DNA from: Enchytraeus crypticus
Lineage: Eukaryota > Annelida > Clitellata > Enchytraeida > Enchytraeidae
Length of the DNA stretch: 64,000 nt
Assembly: GCA_905160935.1 (NCBI GenBank)
Contig: CAJHZI010000536.1
Span: 431,001 to 495,000 of the forward strand
Reading direction: 5' to 3'
Shown here piece by piece: positions 11,290 to 24,300 of the stretch. A model generated the notes under the pieces. The model had not been told where the DNA came from. It worked only from the letters and a program-made list of their open reading frames with translations, and made no database searches. The number at the start of each line of letters is the position of its first letter. Position 1 is the stretch's first letter. The translations under genes were made by a program, and so were the position numbers.

Positions 11290-11366
<77 letters not shown>
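11290..11366. repeat. (TA)n microsatellite in the 3' UTR
   Basis: A pure TA run starts a few bases after the stop codon of the patched-domain gene. Confidence 0.92.
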
Positions 11367-11369
<3 letters not shown>

Positions 11370-11420
11370 TATATAGGCCTATGTATATAATATAGTATAA
11401 AATGTGAGTATAATAGAATA

Positions 11421-12407
<987 letters not shown>

Positions 12408-13183
12408 CACTGTGAGTCATAAAAAATCATGTGCGCAGTATTTCGGCCACAACTTTGACACTTGCGAACCGATTTTGAAAATATTTTCAGAATTATAAAG
12501 AGGAAGAAAAGTATTAATCTTAAATCTTAAATCTAGTTTTTGTGACACTTTCGGTTTGTTTTAAAAAATAATAAACGATTCCACAAAAATAGTCTGTTTT
12601 TGTTTAAATTTTAAAATGGTGTTTACTAATGAAGATAAAGCGCTCATTGAAAACTTGTACCTCTTAATGCGTACATTGGTTGATTGCCGAATATCCAATA
12701 AAAAACTGGACGCTGGGAGGGCGAGATAGCTTATTAAAGAAATTACGCCGAAAAGAAAAAATAGATAACGTGGACGAATTGAAGCAACGCCTGGTGGACG
12801 TTTGGTAAGACGTGCAGCAATCTGTCATCGACAACGCAATAGATGAGTGGCGCAAGCCTGTATTCGCGCCAAAGGAGGACATTTTGAGCATATGCTTTGA
12901 CAGTTGACAGTAGTATTATGACACTGTTTGTTTCGTGTGTTTCGTTGTTAGTTAAGTCACGGATTTGTAAACATTCTGTAGCGATTGATTTACTTAAATG
13001 AATAGTTTCAGTCGCGCATATTTTCAAGCACTGCTTCAACACAAAATTGATAATTAACAGTCACTTAACGTTATTTTATAGCAAATGTTATCCTGATTAT
13101 ACCTGTGCAAGAAGTTAGAAAATCGGTTCACTAATACCAAAGTTATGGGCGAGAGACTGCGCAATTTTTTTTTTTGACTCACA

Positions 13184-13186
<3 letters not shown>
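12408..13186 (+). mobile_element. Internally deleted Tc1/mariner-like element, copy 2
   Basis: The element starts CACTGTGAGTCAT and ends TGACTCACAGTG, with TA on both sides, as expected for Tc1/mariner TA targeting. An ATG at 12616 opens MVFTNEDKALIENLYLL, the start of a Tc1/mariner transposase. After a frameshift the reading continues VHWLIAEYPIKNWTLGG and SLLKKLRRK, then passes straight to NVDELKQRLVDVW, a TAA stop, and DVQQSVIDNAIDEWRK. The helix-turn-helix part and the C-terminus are therefore fused and the DDE catalytic region is missing. Copy 1 has the same fusion, so the deletion arose before both insertions. The product is inactive. Confidence 0.88.
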
Positions 13187-13232
<46 letters not shown>

Positions 13233-13690
13233 CAGAAAATTTCTAGTCATACGTCGAAATATTACAAACAATAGCCTATGAATTTATCTCGTTAAACAGA
13301 ATTGTATTAAAGTGTTTTCTCTATAGGCCTAGAAGTTAAAAATCTAGAGCAAGGTGGAACAAACATAATGTAGGCCTATATGAAAGCCAGAAAGGGTTGG
13401 TTCTTTTTGAGAAGGATGAACATGTGCTTTTTAATTATTTAACTTAATGTTCCACTTTCATTTTGCATAGATAAAATTTTAATAGAGGAATAGAATCTAA
13501 ATTTTATAAATTATTTCTATTTATCTAAATTTTCATGTCATGTGAACGAAACTTGCAAATTTGCATGTAATTTGGTGCTTTTTCTAACACTTCATCTTTA
13601 GCATGTAGTGTACCAGACGGATCTATCTTATTTGAGCTTTATATTAGTGACTTCCTAGACATCATTGAGAGAGTACCGATGAAACTCAGA
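13187..13690. other. (TA)n tract and unannotated AT-rich sequence
   Basis: (TA)n runs to about 13230. The following 450 bases show no coding signal and no repeat that I recognise. Confidence 0.5.
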
Positions 13691-13699
13691 TGGACGTCT

Positions 13700-13900
13700 C
13701 AGTAGCCTGGTGTAAGCGCGTTAGGCAACGGCATGAAGTTTCAAATTTCTGTTCCTGAGGTCCTAGGATCTATTCCCGGGAGAGCTAGTCAAGAGTAATA
13801 TTACACCTTACAGGTGCTTTTATCCGTGCTCCTGACGTCTTGAAGGGAAGTCCTTCGAGCGTCTGATCTTGACGTTAAATCCACACTTAAATGTTTTTTT
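13700..13900 (+). repeat. SINE-like repeat related to SINE2
   Basis: TAGCCTGGTGTAAGCGCGTT and AGGCAACGGCATGAAGTTTC are followed by GTTCCTGAGGTCCTAGG, a damaged B box-like GGATCTATTCCC, and GGGAGAGCTAGTCAAGAGTA. The layout parallels SINE2, but the sequence differs enough to be another subfamily. Confidence 0.5.
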
Positions 13901-14292
13901 TACAGAGGGTCCATAACATTTTTAATGTTATATTTGCGTCATATTTCCAATCATTTCGAACATTTGCGGGAATTTCACGCTCTCGTATTGGCTGAAGCTA
14001 CCTGTGCTGGTTACAACTTTGTCTTTTACGCGAGAAAACCGCTCGAAGCTCAGTAGATATCTTCCCCGTCATAGTGGGTGAAATCGGCTCAGATATCGGG
14101 CGAAAAAAGGTTAATAAAAGCCATAAGTTACTTTCTGCGACGATATCGGAGGATTTGCAGAACGACGCACGATATCGCTCCTTCAAGAAATTGGCTATTA
14201 GTGTTGTATTAATTACTTGCAGGCTGTTATAACCTATATGTAGTTATATAGGCCTATAAAAATGTATTATTTGTATACATACATATACGTAC

Positions 14293-14352
14293 GTATGTCC
14301 CGTGTTGTGCTCGGGTGTGGACCACTGCAGAATAGGGTAACCGCAAACAGTA
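14293..14352 (+). repeat. Fragment of repeat R4 (18598 family)
   Basis: GTCCCGTGTTGTGCTCGGGT and GTGGACCACTGCAGAATAGG repeat the start of the longer unit at 18598-18965. It is cut by the 3' tip of LINE1 copy C (TAATAATAATTAGAGTGCCA). Confidence 0.7.
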
Positions 14353-14399
14353 ATAATAATTAGAGTGCCACAGCCATCAAGGACAACATCGAGCACTAT
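14352..14399 (-). repeat. 3' tip of LINE1 copy C
   Basis: On the - strand this gives the LINE1 terminus: ATAGTGCTCGATGTTGTCC, then GGCACTCTAATTATTATTA. It is separated from the rest of copy C (15545-17345) by the hAT-like insertion at 14400-15544. AGCACTAT occurs on both sides of the insertion. Confidence 0.9.
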
Positions 14400-15544
14400 C
14401 ATAGGCGTAACCACGGCCGAAAATCTGGAGAGGACACAATCATTGGCGTATCCACGGGGGGGGGCGAGAGTCTGCCCCCCCCCCCCCCTTAGGCCCGCCG
14501 ATAAAAGAACAGTAAACTATATTTTCATTGTTTTTATGACAATTTCTATGTGTAAATATGTATGTAAGGGCAGTGGTTAGGGGGGGGGGGGGTGGAATTA
14601 GTTTCACTAGCATACACAGTACAACTATCGGCTGGAGCCAGTGGCGAAGTCGGTAAGGTACTCGACCGCGGATCAGTGTGTGAGGGGTTCAAATCCTGTG
14701 CTAGGCCCTCACTGACATTGCTTTAGAGTGAGGAAACTGACGTTAACATTAGCTTTACCAGCTTTTACCTTTCAAAAATCGATCCACTGGCAGTGGCCTT
14801 GACCTGCACTGTAGAAGCAGCGCCGTGCGAAAATTCCTCGAGACTTTCTAACAAAACTCTGAATGATACTATGAAATTGCATTTATAACTTTCAGATTTC
14901 AAAATCGAAATTAATAATGTATTAATTCTTACCAGACGTGGCTTCTTGGTCTTTAACAGAAATTTATCCACTATGCAATTATGCAGAACTTGGTTTACTG
15001 TCTATGAATTTATATTGTAACGAACTCCATAAGCTAAACATTTACGCATATTTTTCAGAGCATCTACTGATGGTTGATAATTCTACCTCTCAAGATACAA
15101 TAGGCCTATCACCGCCTATGCAGCCGCACACTCGGGTTAAGCCAATAAAGTTTCATCCCGCTTAGCTCGGCAAGTTAGCACTCTCCCATATTTCGTCACA
15201 CTCACTACATCGGTCGCTCAACCCTGTAGTCTCCTATATACTACTAAAGTATGTGACAGTATATAGGAGTCTGTGGCCAAGCATACATAGTACAACTACA
15301 GATGCCAATAATTAATATCACGTAAGCGTATCAGTTTACCACTTGATCTAAACACGGTACTATAAATTCTAGTAATACTTACACATGCAGTTATTGGGCG
15401 ACATTGAAAATACGCACAATCTCTTACATAAAGTATATATATTTGAGCCTAAATTCTGGGGGGGGGACATTTGCATGCATGTTCCCCCAGTCTAAATGCT
15501 GGGGGGACGTGTCCCCCCTGTTCCCTCCTGTAGTTACTCCAATG
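14400..15544. mobile_element. hAT-like DNA element inserted in LINE1 copy C
   Basis: This 1.1 kb insertion is flanked by an 8-bp direct repeat AGCACTAT at 14392-14399 and 15545-15552. Its ends are imperfect inverted repeats: CATAGGCGTAACCAC on the left and, on the other strand, CATTGGAGTAACTAC on the right. The 8-bp duplication fits hAT transposition. A second similar terminus (CATTGGCGTATCCACGGGGG) occurs at 14441, followed by G and C homopolymers, so at least one related element may be nested. A SINE1 copy lies inside at 14634-14772. No transposase was found, so the element is non-autonomous. Confidence 0.75.
14634..14772 (+). repeat. SINE1 copy
   Basis: The A box TGGCGAAGTCGG lies at about 14642-14653. 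The B box GGTTCAAATCC follows about 35 bases later, and the body ends TTAGCTTTACCAGCTTTTA. Both boxes match the pol III internal promoter consensus exactly. It sits inside the hAT-like element. Confidence 0.85.
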
Positions 15545-17345
15545 AGCACTATTGAGACAAAATCAAGCCGGCGACCAAAAAATGGTCCAAAAACAGTGCA
15601 AATTTCCAAAATCCAAATTTAAGGGAATTAAAGAAAAGGAGGTTTAGGAGCAGGTCGCAACTCATGGACACTGGATGGAAAGAGAGGTGAAAAGATAGGC
15701 CTTGAACTGCCTATGAAACCGCTCATAGGAAAGCAAAGGCTGATGTGATTCAAATGAAGATTTCCGAAGATTGGATGGAAGAGAATGCCAGATCTGAGGT
15801 GCAGCATGCTGGAAAGAACGATTAGATAGCTTAGAGCGTGAAGGTAAGCTAGGTCTCACAAGATTAATTAACTTAGAAGACCGAGTAATAGCAGGCTGCA
15901 TCACTTTACTCAAGTGAGCCATACAAGTTGGTCCAGGGATGGTGATGGACTTAGGTTAACGAAGCTGTTTTGTAAATGATACGCTCTTTAATATTTAGCC
16001 AGTGCAAAGACTTTAATTAGGCGTAACATGTGAGTACTTGGAACTACAATAAAATGTCTCGCACAAAAGAATTCGGAACAAACTGAAACAGATCAATCTC
16101 ACAGCCAGGAAGATTTAAAAACAGGGCAGGTCAGTAGAATAAAATAGGGCATGGCAGTAGTTCAACTTCGATTGCACAACGGCTGCACCAAATACTGTCC
16201 AAATTCACCAATTATAGCAGCTGTCTCACGTTACAAATATGGAAGAATTCGACGAAGATCACTGAATAAACATGCTTGTGAAGTTTTAGTTATGTGTTCA
16301 TGGAAGCTTAGGTGTTAATCAAGGATTACACTGAGATTTTTCAATGAAGAAACAGGTTATGTTGTAATACCCGAAGATAACAAATGAGTTTTCCCATTCA
16401 GCTACAGAAGCTGTTGAGGTGTCCCAACCAACAAAAATTCAGTCTTAGATGGATTAAGTGCCACAAACTTATCAAACGTCCAAAAGGATATATACTGAAA
16501 AGATTGCTGCAGGAGGATTTCAGCAGCAGAATAGGAGTTAGGGGTGAAACAAGTGTACTTGTGAGTATCATCAGCATATAGTCTATGATTAAGAGAATGA
16601 GAGATCAGAGAGCTTAAGGGTGCTGTATAGAGGTTGAAGAGTATATGACCAAGAACGGAGCCTTGAGGCACACCATACTTTAAATGGGAAGGCGAAGAGA
16701 TGTACTCATCACTTTCAAAGAACGATACGTCAGATAGGAGGAAAACAAATCAAGAATATTGAATATTTTTGATATTTTAGAATATTGTGATCAAAAGCGG
16801 CCGAAAGATCAAGCATACATAATCCAGTTAAGCGTTGTGTGCACATGGCATTAATAATAGAATTGCACAGATAGAAGCACCGTTTCAGTTGAACGATGCT
16901 TAGTATAAGCAGCTTGAAGCTTATTAAATAGATCATTGCAAGAGAGATGAGTAGAGAGCCTCTGAAGAACAATTCTTTTAGTGAGTTTAGAAATGTATGA
17001 TAAATTAGATCTAGGTCTGCAATTCGGCAATGATTCCCATCTAGTATGGACTTTTTAAGCAATGCAGTAATGACTGCAAGCTTGAAAGCCAAGAGGAAGC
17101 CTTGCAAGAGGAAAAATGCCAGCAGATATTGGTGAATGCACTTCTTCAAGAAAGAAGTTGGGATAGGGTCTAAGTCACATTGTTTGGCTAGAGAGGATAA
17201 AACTAATTTAGTAATCTCTTCAATAGTAACTGGAGTGAAATTAGAAAGTTCGTCTTTGGAATGAGTCTCTACTGGAGTATGAGGAGTAAAATTAGGAGCA
17301 GGAGTGATAGATGCTCTAAGATTACTTATCCTATAAGTGGAAAAT
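15545..17345 (-). pseudogene. LINE1 copy C: 5'-truncated non-LTR retrotransposon
   Basis: On the - strand this covers the LINE1 linker, reverse transcriptase and 3' UTR. Recognisable pieces are FFLEEVHSPIS-like linker remnants, LTGLCMLDLSAAFD, MPQGSVLGHILFNLYTAPLS and YADDTHKYTCFTPNSY, then LVRPSLPSRSKLSNRSF and QIWHSLPSNLRKSSFE near 15720-15860. Frameshifts and small indels break the ORF (for example after AFDHNIL near 16780 and around 16090-16150). The 3' tip is displaced to 14352-14399 by the hAT-like insertion. Confidence 0.88.
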
Positions 17346-17920
17346 TTTTCAGGCAGTCGCTCAACAATCTGCTGCGTGTACGCAAGTCGACTAAGGCATA
17401 TTCGTTAATTCTATCTTGTAACTCCAATACTCATAGCGGGTGACAGGAACGCTTAACTACAAATCATGTAAATGGCCAGAGGCCCATCAGCTAACGGGCT
17501 GAGAAGACTGATCGATTATTTGTGATATGTGAGCGTTGATAAAAGCGTTAAACAGTATTAAATGTTCGTATATTATATATATTAAATATATAAAATAAAA
17601 ATACTTTTTTTGCCTCAGTGCTCAATGTAAAGTCAGAATCTGCTGCAGCTTGCTAGAATTCATGTATGTTTGCAGCTTCTCAGACTGCACGAGAATTTCA
17701 GTGTCATTACAGTTTGCGTCTAACCTTTAACCGTCGCCAACTGTATACCCTGGCCATTTTTAACGCTCATCATTGCCGGTGAATTACAATAGCGTGCCAG
17801 GGGCTGCGGCATGTCTGATAAAATATAATTAGTCACATAAGATACTATCTAATTTAATTCCACGTTCAATAGAAGATGATGCCTACTACACGTATGCCTA
17901 CTTGCTTCACGATTCAACTA
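17346..17920. other. R4-like fragment and unique sequence
   Basis: Positions 17358-17400 (CAACAATCTGCTGCGTGTAC) resemble the middle of repeat R4 at 18650. The remainder, downstream of RPS3A, has no recognised feature. Confidence 0.45.
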
Positions 17921-18103
17921 TAATTATAATTTATTCGTTCTTTAGTGTAACTCTGGTTTATCTGGGTACTGGATTTTACAAGCCAGAGATATGTAATTTA
18001 AGTACCTTACATTCATTCGCAAAACTTCAAGGTCAGTGATTATGTTTACTAGAAAGGAAGACATTAAAAAAGATCACGTGACAAACACTGAAAGGCTTAA
18101 CCT

Positions 18104-18109
18104 TTTAAT
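18104..18109 (-). terminator. Candidate polyadenylation signal of RPS3A
   Basis: On the - strand this is ATTAAA, 114 bases after the RPS3A stop codon. A canonical AATAAA also occurs on the - strand at 17930-17935, about 290 bases after the stop. Either could direct 3' end formation; transcript data would decide. Confidence 0.45.
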
Positions 18110-18222
18110 ATATGAAACCAGTAATCTTGTTAAAGTCACCCAAATGGCTAATCCATAAAAACGACTGATAACTCTATGACTCGATAACAGCAGCTAACAG
18201 AGTCTGTTATTAGGAGTTAACT

Positions 18223-18350
18223 TTACACGGAGCCTACAACAGGAGGCTCATAGTTATCAGGCCTATCCACCTTCTCTCCACCCTCACCCACAGGCTTGCT
18301 GGCGGTCGCTGAACTGCTTCCCTCGCCGTGCAGCTCCATCAGTTTGCCAA
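18223..18350 (-). CDS. RPS3A: RPS3A coding exon 6 (terminal)
   Basis: The acceptor is TGTTTTGCAG. It encodes [19 protein letters not shown] to YEPPVVGSV and ends in TAA at 18225-18223. It is too short to stand out as an ORF by itself. The intron before it is 5.3 kb long. Confidence 0.95.
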
Positions 18351-21300
18351 CTGCAAAACAAAAACATATAGTCGGGGTCAGTGGTACTGAAAAATGTCTT
18401 TGGCCGTTGTTTTTGTTGTGCTTTTTTAACGCTTTTTCTGTAACAACTTTACAGTAGCATAGTGTCTGTTATTGATAAGGTTTTTTGTATATCTTAAGTT
18501 TAGACTTATAAATAGAGTTTATGAATAACTAGGGTTTCTTAAAGAAATAACGATCATCATAAATAAAACATATAATATATTAAGATGATATATTAATTGT
18601 GTTGTGCTCGGGTGTGGTTGGACCACTGCAGAATAGGGCAACCGCAAACAATCTGCCGCGTATACGTAAGAGGTGACTAAATGCAGGAGCTGAGGATGGC
18701 AAGAGAGGCCCCACTCCACCATGAAATATTTTCCCACAGGATTAAATGGTATTAATCCACCTAACTGAGGAAGGCAACGGGAAACCACTTCAGAAACTAT
18801 ACTTTCCCCAAGCTATAGGCTACATATCGTATGGATAAAGCATAGACTTTGTGAAGGGATTAACTTGTTGATTTAAGGAGTGCTCTTATGGAGCGAGAAA
18901 GCACAAACTTGAGTATGAATATGTACCTTGAACCTACCACTAGGCAGTGTGCACTGAAGAAGAAGAATAATTGATATAATAATTTGTATCCTGACCCTAG
19001 TTAAACTGGGATTTAAGCGAGGATGATGATATAACAATTGCACTATGCATTCAATAAATTATTATCTGTTAGGCTCTAGTGATGAAAATAATATGTTTTG
19101 GGCCGTATTTTGGTTTAAATTTTTGTTGTGAATATTGGTTATTTTTCGGACATGATGAAACTGATAAAGAAACCAGCAAAACTATGTTTGAGAATTTGAG
19201 ACTGACTGACCGACAGACTAAAGTTAGGAATCAAATTCAAGAATCAAAACTCAGTGGTCAACAATCATTACTCAGAAATATTCTATCAGTACAGTTCTAA
19301 TTTCTATAATGATTATTAGTTGTTTGCAAAAGATACAACACAAACTACAAAAGAAATGAGTTATTTTGTAGTTTTTTAAGAAGAAAAAGGTTTTTAAACA
19401 GAAAGATCTAAAAAGAAAAATGCTTTTTGTGTTTTTATGCGTTGTCTTAAAACAAAAGTTTATTTGCAAAAACATTTGTTTTAAAATAAGCTCATATCTC
19501 TTAGGGTCAGGTCATCAATCTATCTTTCAAAAGATGTACAAGCTGTGTTGAATATAAGAACGAGAGAACGAAAAGTGAACTACAGCAGAGAATCTTGTTT
19601 CATTTAGCACACAATTCCCATATACGCCAATAAGGTCCACCAGCCTGACATTTTCACAAATATTTCTCACTACTTCAAGAAGTAAAAGCCGAAAATGAAT
19701 TCTCTCGCATACATATAGAAAATCCTTGCGCACAAAGTAAATTAACAAAGTATCCATTCCATCCTAAGCTTAAAACTATAATTTGGGTTAAAATACATAT
19801 ATTTAAAAAAATTGATATCATAACAATATTTACTATCTCAAATGAAAGAATATGGAAACGCTGATTCAAAAAAACATTTCCATCACATCTGATTTTGGGT
19901 ACAACTACCAAAACCAGTTTCCATTGCAATAATAAATGATAAGCTTCGACTTCTGAAGATAGTGCATTTACTAGACCATTCAAAATTTAACAAATTCACA
20001 TAAGGTTTCAAATACAAGGAACATTCCTGCAAATAAAAATATGAATATTGTTTTTAAGCTAAGCCAAAAATATTCTACTCCAAAGCGTTTCATTTATCAA
20101 GAATAGGAGACTGCAATGAGGGGCAAAACACGAAAAACATTCCAAGATGCTATCTAGCCTTGGATTAATTTGTAATATTTAAACAAAAACTTTCTTTAAA
20201 CAAAAACTCTAAAGAAAAACACTAACACAAGATAGTGAAAACCATGGTATGAACTACACTATCATATGATGCGAAACAAGGACCTTAACGGAGAAAGATA
20301 TCAGGAAACAAGAGGCATTGAATATGACGGCGGGATTAGCGCACTTGGTTTAGTTGTGCGTCAGTTATCAAAGTTAAGCTGCATCGAACTCGGTTAGTAC
20401 TTTGTGGGTGACCACCTTGGAAGACCGAGTAAAAGCTTAGGAAGGAAAAAATCCCAGGGTGATGGAAGGTTATTATTAAATCCGCGCCGGCTGAAATTGA
20501 TGCGCCATCAAAAGGCAACGACTACTAATAACCATGGAGAGGAATGGAGGAAATGGGTCTTAAACAAGCACCTGTGCTTCCTGACCCAGTGTGCCCTTAT
20601 GTTATGTGGATCTGGAGAATGGAAAGGATTAGCTGGACTCAAAAGTTACAAATGAGAAAGTTCTAGTAAGAGTAGGTACAGATAAACAGTTGATAAATGC
20701 ATTAAGAAATAGAAGAAAAGTTGGATATGACACATTCTAATGGAGGGAACGTTCAGGCGACTAAGAGAGGTCATAGAATGCAAAATGGGAGGAAATAGAA
20801 GCTGACCGAGATTAGGAAAGTTAGATGCTTTAAAGATCCACTTAAATGTGGACAAGAGGAAAGCGGAAGACAGAGAAGAGTGGAGGCGTTGTATACCAGG
20901 GACCTGCCAGTAGGCAGTGCACTAGGAGAGATTACTGCCCCAACAGGCATGGATTTATAAGGGGGAGGCGGGGGGATTTCTTCGTCACTGCCTTATGATT
21001 TCCTCAAGTGGTTTAAATTTAACCTTACAAGTGGGAAGAGTGAGACTGAAGCATGAGTAGATTGCACAAGCAAAATAAGCCTTCAACAGGAAAGAACTTT
21101 TAAGAAAAAGTATAATGATAAGACAAAGATACTGAAAACCTTGGTTTGGACCATGCTACTATATGGATGAAAACGATGGATCTCGAGGAAGGAAGACATC
21201 AGGAAACTAGAGGCATCGGAAATGTGGATATGGAGAGGAATGGAAGGAAAGTTACTGGAAGGAAAAGTGGGGCAGAGGCAGGTCGGGAGTAGGTATGTTA

Positions 21301-24300
21301 GATGATTTAAAGGTTCATTCATATCATATGTGGACATTAAGAGGAAAGCGCAAGACCGAGAAGCGAGGTGTTCTATAACATGGACCTGTCAGTAGGCAAC
21401 GCACTAAAGAGATATTAATTTCTTGGAATAGATGTAGAATTTCAGAAAAAATTCTGTACATTGCATGCAACGAATGCAATTTTAAATAACTTCAGAATAT
21501 AACATAGTATTGATTACAAACAAGAAACTATCAGCGAATTGTTGTTGAACATTTTTCTTATTCCAGGGTAGGTGAGTGCTTACAACCTTGAAAGAACCCA
21601 TTTTTCATTGCAAAATGACACCAATCTTTCATGACACCAGTTCTCTACAGTGCCAAAAACTGTCCAAGTGGCAAAAACGCTGCTGGCAAAAGTTTTTATT
21701 ATCTTGACCAAAAAACTGTCAAAACACATGAAAGCACATGTTGAAAATCATGCAGACACACGCCCATGGTATATAACCACATAAAACAAGCTCAGCATCT
21801 ATCGAGCACATCTTCTTTAACCTTGGCTTAATAAACTGCAAATATTGCTACCATCTATAACGTGCTAAGGTAGTGGTCCCAAAAATGGGGCTTAGAATTC
21901 AATGTGGACAAGTGTAAGGTAATTCACTTCCGTAAAAATAACCCTAATAAAGAATATGTTGTAAATAATAATATACTGCAAGTAGTGAGTGAGAAGGATT
22001 TAGGGGTAATATCCAGGACCTCAAAGTGAGGAAACAATGTACTGTGGCTGTTAAAGCAGCCAATATGATCTTAGGAATATTAAGTGGAATATTAAAACTC
22101 AAAAGTGCAGATAAAGGCATTGTTTTAATCTTTGATTCGATCTCATCTGGAGTATTTGTCAGTGTGGAGACAACACTACAAGAAGGATATTAAACTTATT
22201 GAAGCAGTGCAAAAAGAAGTATTCGGAACTATTAGGGGATTCAGGTATTAAGGTACGAGAGGCTATGAGCAGTTTAACTGACAACCCTAGAAACTAGGAG
22301 AATTGGAGGTGATCTAGAGGTTTATAAAACAATGCATGGGCTTACCGAATTAAGAGCAATAGATTTTTTCAATTCTCCAATATTGGTTTAGGAGGTCATA
22401 GCTAGAAGTCGTTTAAGCCTAGTGTAAGTACAGACTTAGAAAAGTTTTCCTTTTCTTAAGGGTGATCGATAGGTGGAACTCTTTCAGCGAGGAGTTTGTG
22501 AATGCAGTGTCAGTGAATAGTTTTAAAACCATGTGTGATTGGGGATTGAAATAAGCCCGTGGCTTTCTACCCTTGTTCCTACTACCTAAGTTTGAAGGAT
22601 TGGAATAACGAAAGATGGTAGCAATTCTGATAAATCTGATCCAAAACGCTGTTGCCAAATTGGTTTTTTGATACTCAATCTTGTCAAAATCTTGCGCTCA
22701 CAAGCTTGGATTTCTTGGAATTCTAACTTTGCAGAGTCAACAGGTCAACAAAGACAAAACTTTTATTGCTGACACATAGAATTAGCCAGATGTTGTTTTA
22801 TAAAATATAATTGGCGGTATAACTTTGAGGGCAGTAAACTAGTTCAGTTAGGCTACTAATTCAATCAAATATTGAGGAGCTACTGATTCAAATATTGAGG
22901 AACTTGCATTACGGAATCTTTTTGATGAGTGATAATTTTAAATTGTTGACACTTACAACGCTTGCATTAAAATTTCAAATCAAATTCTATGCTATAGACG
23001 ATTCTAATATATAATTAAAATACAATTAACCCTCATATATCTAGCTACTCAAAAATATTTTCTGACCGCTTTTTGGTTAGCCAGAGTAAAATTCCTTATT
23101 ACAAATGCTGGTGCAGAAGTAACAGATTTAAGTTAAAATACTGCGGTGTTTCTGGAATATTATTTTTATTTTAGTTCAACATTATTAATAATTATTTGTA
23201 CCAAAAGTCTACAGCCAGAGACAGGTCGACCGGGTCTCGAATGTCAGGCCACTTCCAGTGATATATTATCAACACTTATTTTATTTAATGAATCAAATAG
23301 AAATATGCAAGTTAAAAATACTACAAAAAGAGTGTGATTGAGCAATGGAGTTGAGAGACTGTATGATAAGCAGGCTCAACAACGATACTCAACACTATGA
23401 TCTACCTGATGATCAAAACTTATCACTCAACTATCAGAGATACAAGCCAGACCATAATACATCAGGCAATTAAAGGTAACTTTAAAAAAAATTTAACTAC
23501 ATTCAATGCCTATGTAACACCTGACTAAAAGTTAGTGGTGATGTCGGTAAGTTATTTGACAGCGGATCAGTATGTGCAGGGTTCAAATCCTGGGCTCGCC
23601 CATCACTGACATCGCTTTCAAGTGAGGAAACTGATTTTAACATTAGCTTTACCAGCTTTTTAATAGTTACACTGCACTTACGATCAAATCTTGGTTTCTT
23701 TAGACACTTGACCTTGCGGATGTACACATCGTGTAGAGGATAGATTCCCTGACAGACTTTTTCAATATCCTTACCGATACTGTCTGGAATTCTAATCAAT
23801 AATAAAGATTACACTAATCAGTATTACACATCGAATTGCATTACAATAACTAACTAGTTACAATTAAATGTTATTACGCGATGTCTTTAGTCAATCTGTA
23901 GTCCTGTCTACTGCCTATTGAAAATGATCTCAGAAATGAAATGTATCTTTTTATTATTAAAAAGAGCATTTTAGAATCCAATATAGGGATATGGTAAACC
24001 TTTTAAACCTTTTCTATAGGAGTAAGTTTAGCTCAGAAGTAAAATAAATACTTGTGAAATTGCAAATGAGTACCTGTTATTAAACTGTAACACAATGCAG
24101 AATTAAAAGAACTATATTAAATATAAATTATTTCAAAGAATGAAATTTAAAAAGAATTTTATTCAAGAACTTAAGTCTATTTGTGCTAGAGTTAAATATT
24201 TATTCCAAATTTATAATTTAAAAACGCTTTGCAATGTACAAAATTATTTATTATTGATAACCACTTAGTTAGCTGAATAGGCTTAATTACTGTGTGTTCT

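Noticed and set aside
20323-20440. A functional 5S rRNA gene
   Set aside because: Only the internal promoter-like half is present, with many changes, and a second copy has the same attached body, so it is a SINE.
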